From NCBI GenBank assembly GCA_016098155.1, contig JAAAJB010000104.1:1-64000 (forward strand): a DNA stretch of 64,000 nt, read 5' to 3'. The notes under the pieces are model-generated. The model was not told the DNA's origin, ran no database searches, and worked only from the letters and a program-made list of their open reading frames with translations. This DNA comes from Actinomortierella ambigua (Eukaryota > Mortierellomycota > Mortierellomycetes > Mortierellales > Mortierellaceae). This document shows positions 10,907-20,270 of this stretch, piece by piece. Within the stretch, counting starts at the first letter, position 1. Every line of letters begins with the position of its first letter. Position numbers and translations under genes: made by a program.

Positions 10907-12032
10907 GAGAAGCTTGTGTATATTCGAAAGACGGACAGCTTGCTGCTTGCTCACGGCCTGATTCCCTTACACTTCGCAACGCAAATGTGGCTTGTGGACC
11001 ACTACAATGTTCGAGACTTCGAGAATGTGATTCAGAATCTCGACTCTTTGAGCAAATTTGGGGATGCGGTTTGCTTTGGTGGCGTCGCATTGCCCTGGCT
11101 CGTGCTTGAAAGCAGGATTCAGGAGACGGGTCAGTCAGCAAGCAGCTTCCAATTGCTCCCGAGCATCAAGGCGGTCTGAGTAGCTTCATCATTTCAAAAT
11201 GAGAGCGTCCGCCCTTTGTAAACTTGAAGAGATTGCAAGAGCCAACAAAAGGCTGTCGGCCAGCAACGTAGACAGAATTTCTATCGTTTAGTCATACCAC
11301 GGCAGCGTTCTCAGACATTGCGGCCAGAAGAGTAACGAACATCATGGTGACATATAGCCTGACTTCATGGTGAGGTTTATCTATTCTTTGAACCGATAAA
11401 AGTAGTGAAGAAGAAGGGGACACGGGAGCCGCCAACTCCTATCCTTTTATACTTGAGGACTCTCCGTGTCTTTGCGTCTCCCGAACTGTGAATACTCGGG
11501 CTTATCCATGCTTGACGCCTCGATGGCGTACTATCACAAAGGGTCATTCTAAGACCACAACTCTTCTCTCTCCCTTGACTGGAATCAGAGCCGTTCACAC
11601 GGCCCTTCTGTCTCCTCCAGCCGTTCAGCATGGGCCTATGATCTTTGAGATCCAGTTTACGGAACACAGCGTAAACAAGAGCACCAACGCCGTCAAAAAC
11701 CAGTTTGCATTCTTTCAAGTGCGCCGTTGATCGTGGTGCGATTTCATTTTTTTCCGGACCACACAATACGCATTTTTCCTAGTTCACAAGTGGTGGAGCA
11801 ACTGGTACCAGCGGCACACGATAGTCTCTAGCTCGTTAAAACTTCCCTTTTTTGCGAACAAAAGGCCACTCACAACAGTTTTGNNNNNNNNNAAAAAAAA
11901 AAAAAAAAAAAAACAGCTTACTACAGGAAGAACAAGTAGAGTTGTGTTGTGTATATTTGTTCTACAGGCGTTGCCGATGCGAGGAGCGTATATGACTCTA
12001 TCAATGGAGCTCCTGGACTACAAAAACAATGC
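10907..12032. other. Unresolved intergenic region containing an assembly gap
   Basis: This includes the promoter of the Nab3-like gene on the minus strand. At 10980-11180 both strands are open with identical codon boundaries: the plus reads ...VRDFENVIQNLDSLSKFG... and the minus ...KFAQRVEILNHILEVSN.... A 130-codon minus frame lies at 11377-11766. None could be extended with sound splice sites. A run of N follows near the right end. Confidence 0.45.
11884..11892. other. Assembly gap (nine N) next to poly-A
   Basis: Nine undetermined bases are followed directly by about 21 A residues. The true length is unknown. It lies ~140 bases downstream of the secreted-peptide stop codon and interrupts no gene I can support. 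Confidence 0.97.
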
Positions 12033-12257
12033 TTAACCAGCGCAGCAGTTGATAGCCTTGACGTAGCCGCTAGGGCATCCGAACGCCTTGTTGGGGAAGC
12101 ACTGCTCGCCACGGCATCCAGAGTTGTTCTTGGGCTTGCAGCACTGCCATGTGCCAGGAGGGTTGATGACACCGCAGTCATCGGCAGAGACCTGTTCGGG
12201 CATGACGGTCAGGAGAGCGGCAACGAGTGCAATGGTAGCAGTGAACTGGAACTTCAT
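12033..12257 (-). CDS. Small secreted cysteine-rich peptide, eight Cys in the mature part
   Basis: A single exon of 74 codons. The in-frame region extends upstream, but the Met chosen begins a textbook signal peptide (MKFQFTATIALVAALLTV, then ending near VSA/DD at residues ~26-28). The mature part is ~47 residues with eight cysteines in the pattern C-x10-CC-x7-C-x4-C-x7-C-x9-CC, which would allow four disulfides. It has no other domain and ends CCAG. A TATA-like box lies 90 bases upstream of the ATG, and the leader between them has no upstream ATG in strong context. I do not recognise the family. Small secreted cysteine-rich proteins in fungi include effectors, antimicrobial peptides and wall-associated proteins; nothing here chooses among these. 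Confidence 0.72.
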   Translation of the reverse strand: MKFQFTATIALVAALLTVMPEQVSADDCGVINPPGTWQCCKPKNNSGCRGEQCFPNKAFGCPSGYVKAINCCAG

Positions 12258-12966
12258 GGTGAGGTAAGATGATCTTGGGGAGTGAAGTTGGAAAGTGTAG
12301 GACAGCTTGTTGAAAGTATTGACAGGAAAGACGCCAACACCGGCGCTTTTTATATTGATGGTGACTCGACCTATACGTATCGTATAGTTTAGCGCTTCAA
12401 CTATTGTCCCTTGTGCCAAATAGTGAAAAGTGTCGCTGGCGGCGGCAGGAGCTTGGGGTCACGGAAAGAGATTGATGGATACCCTAATGACTAGTTCGGG
12501 TCTACCTTGTGCGCGACAGTCCTCTTGTGCCACGATAACTTGTGCATTTCCTACCAATACCTAGCTCACGAGCCAACCATCGGTAGCACGTTTATTGACG
12601 AGTTCGTGTAGTAGGACGGGATAGAGGAATGGTATTCTACCTTTGAATTTCCCACTGTCAACTCTGTGTTACACTACGGCACGGCGTTTGACTTGAGAGC
12701 AAATATGCAGACTTTTCAAGATAAAGAAACCCTCTAACGATCAATCAGAGCAGCTTTGCCTATCATCCCTTAACAGCCATTCGTTCGGGATGAACAATAT
12801 GAGAAAAAAATCCTTGCTATTTAAAAGTTCTTTGTGTCTTCCTTCTACGAAAATCTACAGAGCGACATAGTGAACCGCGCGTTGTTCGGAATAAGGGAGT
12901 GTGTGTGAGAGAGAGAGAGGGGGGGGAGTGTTTTTGAGTATGTACGATGTGTGTGTTCCTGGCTCT
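12258..12966. other. Intergenic: promoter of the secreted peptide and 3' flank of acyl-CoA oxidase
   Basis: Both flanking genes are on the minus strand. Apart from the TATA-like box I see no gene, repeat or recognisable element. A short GA run lies near 12905-12925. Confidence 0.6.
12347..12354 (-). promoter_or_regulatory. TATA-like box upstream of the cysteine-rich peptide gene
   Basis: The minus strand reads TATAAAAA, ending 90 bases before the ATG of the cysteine-rich peptide. Position and match suit a core promoter of a strongly regulated gene. There is no experimental support. Confidence 0.5.
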
Positions 12967-15419
12967 CTACAGCTTGGCAGCACCGTGCTGCTGAAGGATG
13001 GGCTTGAGAAACTCGGAATAGCCCTCGACCACCTCACGCTGGTTGATAGGCTGGCTCACTGCCGCTTCCCACAGGCGCTTGTAGGCAGCTCCATCATAGC
13101 TTCCGAGCGCGCTTCCGAGGTAGTGATCCGTAAAGTCAAAGGCATCCGTGAGGCCCACAACGTTACAGGCCATGGCAGCCTGCACCTTCTTGATCTGTCG
13201 ACGCAAGGCCTGGCACTGCATCGGGTTCACAAAGTAATCCTCCAGGAGATCACCCAGGTTCTGCTGAATGGTGTGCAGCGCAAACAGGTCGGCCAACTGC
13301 TTCAACACCTTGACCACCTCGGGCTGACGGCCCTGCTTCCTGGCCGTCTCAACGGCATCGACCGCCGATCGAGCCAACACGTACTGCGAGTGCGCATGGC
13401 ACAGACGCCAGCACTCGAGGTTCAGGTCCGACCAGACAACGTCCTTGTTCATCGCACCGGCGGCCAAATCGCCCACCAGACGGGCTGCGCGGTGCTCAAA
13501 GGCTGCCAGCTGCACCTCGGGCTTGAGCCAGTCCTCCTCGACCGTGACAGAGCAGCGTTCAGAGGCGAAGGCGTCCTGGTTCGTCAGTCGGATGACGTAC
13601 TTGTTGTAAGGCGTGACCTTGTCCGGCGAGACTGCTGCCAGCTTGACTTGCTTCAGCAGGTAACGGGCTGACTGCTGCGTCAACAGGAAGTTGTCACCCT
13701 CGTAGGTGTTGGATGGCACATAGTTGGACCAGATGTGCGAGATGCCGCTGAAATACGAGTAGCCATGTCCACCCATCAGCTTGCGACAGTCTTCCACACC
13801 GGTGGCCGCCATCGTCGAGCACGTCGTCTTGAGACCAGAGCTGATGGCATGGACCTCGGCCAACGAGGAAATGTCACCCTCCATTAACTCACTCAGCATG
13901 CTAGTGTACATGTTGATCATGGTTTCACCAGCTGCGAAAAGGGCATATGCCTGCGCAATGATCGGGAACAGTCGTGCTTGCACCATCGGGTAGTTGATGA
14001 CCTGTGTCTCCAGCTTGGGGTTGGCCTCATCGCGGATGCTTGTTGGCACATTGAATTGGCGGCGCACAGTCGCATAGCGGGTGGCAATCGTGGCTGCGCG
14101 CGCGAGATTAAGAGCGGCTACACGGATCATGTAGGAGCGAATCAGGACCATGCTTCCGTAGGCGAGCTATTGGATCGAGAAATTAAGATGGGGGGGATGG
14201 AAGAATACCTCATTAGGGGGCCAGTCTGTAGAGCAAAAGAGACACAAGTTGATTGACTGCGTTTGAGGGCCCATACCTTGCTGCTTGGAGGCTTAATATA
14301 CTGGCCATCCTTGGTGACCTTGGAAAAGCGCATCAACATATTCTCGCGAGGAATGCGGTGATGGTCAAATCGGACGACTATCACATGATAGAAAACAAGA
14401 ATATTAGAATATTAGAGTTTTTTTTCTTGCTTCTGCATCTCCACGTCGTTGCTACATGGTTAATATGCGCAAAGAGAACAAACTTACAGCCATTGTCAAT
14501 CTTGGCGAAGCCACCATAGGCCTTGGGACCAATATCGCCGACCTTGACCCCGGGGAAGGGCTTGTGGTCCTTGAGGGAGCGGAGAGGGACGATGAAGCCA
14601 TGAGCACCATAGTTCTTGCCATCGATGATGAGATGAGCTTGAATCAAGGCATGTGTGGCTGCGGTACCGAGGCCGCCGATCCACCACTTTGAGGCCTCGA
14701 AGGTAGTCGAGTGAATGACCCATTCGTCCGTAGCGCGGTCGAAAGTGGCTGTTGTCTCGAGGTTGCTGAGGTTGGATCCGTGACCAAGCTCCGTTTGTGC
14801 GTAGCATCCAAGGATCTGGTGCTTCTCTGCCAGGGGACCCCAGTAGGCAGCCTGTTCATCCGTGCCTTGGGCATAGATGATTGGGATGAAGGCCGACTCG
14901 TGCAGAGTGATCTATGAGCAGTCGTAATTGTGGAAAGAATGGGTTGGTTCTCTAAACTTGTTGATGGGGCTTCTTTCCTTCCTCCTCTCTTTCTCGCTCC
15001 CTCTCTCTCTTTCTTACCGGCATGTATTCGTCAATCATTTCCACGAGGATAACGGCATCCTCCTTGGAGAGCTTGAGCTGATCCTTCAGCTCAAAGTAGC
15101 GGCGGCCCATTTTCAGACCAAGGTTCACGTCCTGGACACGGCTCAATCCATGCCTAGACCAGAAAGGAGAAAAAAAAAAGGATGTTATTGAACAAGGTCT
15201 GTGACTGAAATGTATCACAAATGAGTATTCTGCAAAAGAATCGTGCACCTACCTCGTCTCGCGTGCAAAGACAGGGTCATTGGCGACAATTTCAGCAATC
15301 TCGCGGCGGCGCTTGACGTTTTCAGGTGAGCCATGGATGTGCACGGCCATGTCACTGACGGAGAAGGTGGCCTTGGAGCGAGCCGCGGCCAGGTCCTTGG
15401 ACTGCTGGGACTGGGACAT
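12967..15419 (-). CDS. Peroxisomal acyl-CoA oxidase
   Basis: Five exons (15253-15419, 15018-15153, 14488-14911, 14277-14377, 12967-14166) give 675 residues, the usual length of the family. It catalyses the first step of peroxisomal beta-oxidation, making trans-2-enoyl-CoA and hydrogen peroxide with FAD. Visible signatures are YAQTELGHGSNLSNLETTA (from residue ~139, flavin and substrate side), KWWIGGLGTAATHALIQA, FVRFDHHRIPRENML and GGHGYSYFSGI. The last three residues, AKL, are a peroxisomal targeting signal type 1. Introns start GTAGGT, GTAAGA, GTAAGT and GTATGG and all end TAG; the joined reading is continuous through the family blocks. Nothing is missing. The assignment is secure; the chain-length preference cannot be read from the sequence. 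Confidence 0.95.
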
Positions 15420-16534
15420 GATTGAGGAGAGGAAGGGAATGAATTGACAATGAGAGAACGAATGGAAGAGATGAGTACGAGGATGAGGATGAGGAGGTGA
15501 GGAGGTGAGGAGGTGAGGAATGTTGTTTTTTGAAAACGAAGTGATGAGAGGCTGCAAAGTCAATGGTGTGTTGCCCCTCCTTTATCTTTTTAAGTCCGGC
15601 TCGCTTCTCCTCGTGCTGTTTTCTCTCCCACGTTTGTGAGTGGACGGGGTACAAGTTCATCCGCCTCCAAGGTTTTATTCTGTGCTCCCCGCATCCCCCT
15701 TCCTCCGATCGGCCCGTGTTCTCACTCGGCAGGCTGAGCCCTGCGAAATGCTCTTGTTCACACCTCACTTTCTTACATCTCTCATGCTTCTTTCCCCACA
15801 ACTCTGGAGAAGAGTAGTTACAAAAAAAAAAGGTCGGTGATTGATAAGGAAGGATAACGATGGAGGATGCCATGACTTGGTGAAGGACAAGAGGTATTAT
15901 CCAAAGCCCCTGTGTTTTGGCCCGTTTGACCAAAGGGCGCAAAAAATTTTGTGAACCACAAACATGGAGTTGAGCTCGCTTCACCAAGTAGTCTGATCGG
16001 GTACAAACAAGCGTAGCGGTGGTGGATGTGGTAGCGAAACCGCATCCTTACCCGCAAACAAGTATTAACCAGATCAACCAACAGAAGTCGAGCAATGCTT
16101 AATCATATTGCCACGCTTGGAAAAACGTACAGCCGATTGGTGTCATCACGCAGTTGTTTTACCATAAAGGTACCAGCAGACTGAATAGTTGGAGGACATA
16201 CCACAACATTATTCTGTGCTGTCATTTCGGGGAGGGGGGTCAAAAACCTTTTATTCTGCCCCAACAATGAGACACCTTGGGTGTAGTAATACACCATTGT
16301 GATACCCCCCTCCATCGCACTGCTCCATGTACTCGAAGGTTAAATAACAAGTCCCTTGAATCAAACTGTCGCAGCGACCCCTGCGCCTTGGCATGAGACA
16401 CCGCTGTGTGATGGTCAATATGGCAGTTGTATGTGATCACAAGCTAAATAGTCATTCACCCTTTCATTCTTTATTTTGGAAATAAGAGGGCTCCCATGGA
16501 GAGGAAAAAAAAGGAGACATGGAGAATACTGCTT
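15420..16534. other. Intergenic: promoter of acyl-CoA oxidase and 3' flank of the FAM72 gene
   Basis: Flanking genes are both on the minus strand. There is a short GAGGATGAGGAGGTG-like repeat in the oxidase leader (15478-15520). The rest shows no gene, and open frames here have no splice or codon support. Confidence 0.6.
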
Positions 16535-19471
16535 TTACCGACACACAATATCTCCGATAGGTGACTTGAGCCAATCTTCCATGTCGATCCACGCCGTAGG
16601 TGGTCGCTCGTCTGCTACTGTAGTCGCCGTTCCTCCACTTCTTCCCACACCTGCTCCTTCACTTGCCCCCGCCCCTGCTCCTCCATGAGACGAAGAATGA
16701 GCGCTGTGGCCACCTCCTTGTTCGGAGGAGGTCAATGTCGAAGCGGTAATGACAAGCCGCTGCGGTTGCTGTCGGCGGGGACCCAATGTCGGGATCGCTG
16801 CGCGCAGCTGCTCGGCCAAACATTGATCGTAGGCGGTCGAAGGTACGTCGGCCCAGAGCATCACCGTGTCCGTGGACCCGACTAATTGTGGAAAGTTGAA
16901 CAGTTGAAGGTATGAGTGAGGAGTACTCGAAGACCAGTCCATATGACGGGGATTACCAACATGTAATAGCTACGTTTACACTCTACTAAGGGATTACCTT
17001 TGTGGATGCGCCTAAAGTGGAGCACACCAGACGAGTAAAACATCCAAAAGTGGCCATTATTTTGGTCCTGTAGACAGTCGTTGCACGGTTGGGTAACATG
17101 GTAGCCTATGACTTGTCCACTTTGAACAAAGAGAATAAGAAGAGTTGGTTACAGAAATAAAAGGAAGAAAAACCTCCCCCTGTCCCTTCTTACAACGGCG
17201 ATAAGAGAAAAAAAAATAAAGAATTCGAGTTTAGATGTCTCATGGCCCATGAAGAGAATCCCTCCTCCTCTCATACAATTAACAACTCTTTTTTAACTCC
17301 CTGCTCTGCCCTATTATTCTTTGTTACCATCCCAAGCATGCGCTGTCACGGATACGGCACGCACAGTGTCGGACTTGACGATCATCATTGACCAGTTGCA
17401 GTCCCGACGGTGGCATGTCAGTTGAGTAAAGTTCTTTTGAGTGGTCGCTCAGCATCACCGCCTTCATTGCCCGCAAGCACAGTGGCCTGACACATGCTGC
17501 GCATGCTAATTGGTACACAGGCTGGCTCATAAACGCCGGTCGCGGTTGCGCTGGTACGGCGTCGTGTGGATGGGCGGATGGATGAGGCAGTGGAGGTAAG
17601 GGTGGTTGCTGGAATGGCTGATGTTGCTGGTGCTGATGCTGATGATGGTGCTGGTGCTGTGGTGGTGGTGGCGGTGGTTGCGATGGTGGTTGCGGCTGCG
17701 CTTGTGAATACTGATACTGGTGCTGAGTATATGGACTGGAGGTTTGAGATGCAGTGAATGATCCACTGCGTGGAAGCGACCGGTAACCAGACGCAAGTCG
17801 TGGTGATGGATACTCGTCCAGTGTTGCAAGACGAGGAGGTATCGGAAGCTGTTGTGGCGAACGAGCATATTGGACTGGGGCGTTCTCCAAGGGGTGATGG
17901 TGATGGTGATGAAGATAATGAGGTTGTTGCTGCTGGTCTTGAGGTACGGAATTGTGGTAGTGCGGTGCCCGCGGTGGTGTTGGAGTCAACGGCAGTTGCA
18001 TCTGATGATGATGATGTTGATGATGCTGGTGTTCGTTTTGACGATTCTCGTTCGAGTAGTGATGATTAGAGCCTATGGTCGACATGCCTTCACGTCGCTG
18101 GAGTCTGTCGTCCAGTGTGACCCCGCTCTCGTAAAATGGTGACCGCCGAAAGGCTTCATGGCGCGCCATCCGTGGCGCATCCGGCGGATGTCTCACCACG
18201 TCATCTTCACTCGGTGAATCGTCCACCGAGGGACTCGAGTCCTCCTCATCGCGTACGGTGTGGTCATTCTCATTCCCAGCGTCACCCCGCCTATGAGCGC
18301 TGTTACTATCCACGCCTCCCCCCTGTTGCATTAGAGGATGAGATGGCATTCTCTCGTGCATGCTCAAAGTACGTACACCAGGACGGAAGGTATCCAGTGA
18401 GGCAAACCTAGGCTCATGTCGCCCTCGTCTCCCGCGTCCCTCTTCCGTCCTTCCTCCTGCAGTTGTTCCTGCCCCTACTCCTCCTCCAACTCTAACGCCT
18501 CCGCCACCTGTCGCTGCGTTGCCTGGATACCGAGGCCCTACGGGAGTGTGATAGTGCCCATATTCATGCGTATAAGGTAGGCCCCCTTCCACCCCATTCA
18601 GTCTCATGCTAGCTATACGATTTGCCTGAGCTTCTAGTGAGGGATCTTCACTGTCGGTAGCTCGAGAACCATCATAGCTTGTGCTGGCGGACAACCAACG
18701 GTTGGCCACCGACGGGGTCGATGGCGCATGGGCACTGCTTACCCGGCGGAATGGGAGCTCTGCTGGCTGCCGCTGCTGAAGGAAGCTTTGGTACTGTTGC
18801 TGCTGCTGTGGATAAGGATATCGCGAGTTGCCATTGGTGCCATTGAAAGTGTGGTTGTTACTACCACCACCCCCACTTCTGTTGGCAGAGTCATGGTTGG
18901 ATTCCGATAGTGAAGAAGCTGCCGCCGTTGCGGATTGCTGTTGGGACGGTGATGGCCGCGCCACTGGTAGACCGCCATGACCGCTACCGCCACCTCCACC
19001 TCTCCCACGTTCACCACCTCCGCCGCCACTCCAAGGCTGCATGGCGGGTGACGTTCGGTGGCTTGTGAAGGACCGTAGGCTCGCTTCTGTCATCTCCGCT
19101 GGTGGGTTCCGGGGGCCTCGCAATGGCCGGATAGTACGCGTCATCTCGCCACCTTCCGGGGGCTGATTGATGCCACCTATGCTATTGCCAGTACTATTGT
19201 TGTGGTGGAAGCTGCTCAAGACACTGCTGTGATCCTCACCACCAAGGGCTGCAGCTGTGGTGGGAGAAGTCAGTGAAGTAATTGACGACGAGCGCGAGGC
19301 GCTGCGCATCGGCTCTGCGAGGGTGGCGGTCGCACGCCGGAGGGTATGTGAGCCATTCGAGAATCGGGGTGTCGTCGTGGTGGAGGAAAAGCCGCCCGCG
19401 GTTGGAATGAACGTGCCCGACTGGACCGTAGTCTGCGAAGGTGCAAATGTCCCGGGACTCCCTCGAGCCAT
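16535..19471 (-). CDS. FAM72-domain protein with a long disordered N-terminal region
   Basis: Three exons (17328-19471, 16998-17119, 16535-16881) give 870 residues. Residues 1-~650 are low-complexity and disordered: Ser, Gly, Pro, then Gln/His-rich, with no domain. From ~652 the FAM72 family is clear: VYQLACAACVRPLCLRAMKA, KELYSTDMPP, HCACRIRDSACLGCGQVIGYH, NNGHFWMFYS and VMLWADVP. Paired cysteines suggest metal binding. The junctions (GTAACA...AAG, GTAATC...TAG) rebuild the conserved ACL-x-CG-x-V-x-GYHV block exactly, which supports them. Human FAM72A is a short protein of ~149 residues that binds nuclear uracil-DNA glycosylase UNG2 and promotes its loss; whether the fungal protein does this is unknown. 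A Gly/Ser-rich insert and the ending DIVCR follow the domain. It is divergent with the E1 gene 800 bases away. Confidence 0.88.
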
Positions 19472-20270
19472 GCCTTTTTGGTAGGTTGGTTGGCTGGTTG
19501 AATTTGTCTGATTGTTTCTTGGCGTCGTTCAAAGTGTAAGTGAGAAGGAAAGACTGGTGATGGCGATGTCCTTGAGATTTGATCAAGGAAGGGTGTAGTA
19601 GTGAAAAAGAAGAAGGCGAGGGGTCTGCCTGAACGGTGAATGGGTGCCCGGCGCGCTTTCGAATATTCAGAAAATGGGATCGGGGAAGCAGACAGCAGGG
19701 ATACGGGGGGCGGGGGAAGGAAAAGGGAGAGGGACTGGTCATAGTGAATGCACACATCGATATAAAGGGTCCATGTCCTTTTTGAGGGGAGTGGCAAGGA
19801 GGATATCAAAAAGGGCGGGGCAGGTTCAGAAGGATCCATCTCGGTCTGACCTACTTGACCCTCGCAAAATGGATCATTGCAGGGGATCACACGAACAGCG
19901 TAAAAAAGGGTCAATTCCAGCTCACTCTCATAACGTAGTTGACACGTTTTTTTTTGTTACTTGGTCATGTTCCACCTCGCTGCGGTGGATAGAGAAGAGA
20001 GGCCTTCTCTTGAGAGAGCTCCACCATCGATGTTACGTGCAAGGAGGGGTTTCGTCAGTAATAGGAACGAAGCCAAATTATTCTAGGGACCTAATTTTTT
20101 TTGTTTGATTTGGATGACGTTGCGGGAAATATTGTCCCTTAAAAGGGGGGACACGTCTTTTTCTTTCATTCACGCACACCTCTTTCATTCTCCCCCCCCC
20201 CTCTTTTCATTCACTCAGTACTACACTGCACCCTATTGTCCTTGTCTGAGCCAGCACCTATTAACTAGTC
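19472..20270. promoter_or_regulatory. Divergent promoter region between the FAM72 and E1 genes
   Basis: The two start codons face away from each other across 799 bases, so this must hold both promoters. No TATA box in a convincing position was seen. A C-run lies near 20192-20201 in the E1 leader. Open frames on both strands here are not supported. Confidence 0.55.

Noticed and set aside
10907..10954. Extension of the Nab3-like protein to an upstream GTG
   Set aside because: GTG is not a normal start in nuclear fungal genes, and an in-frame ATG at 10,906 makes all exons sum correctly.
15352..15987. 211-codon minus frame overlapping the start of acyl-CoA oxidase
   Set aside because: It overlaps the first oxidase exon in another frame, and its remainder is promoter sequence.
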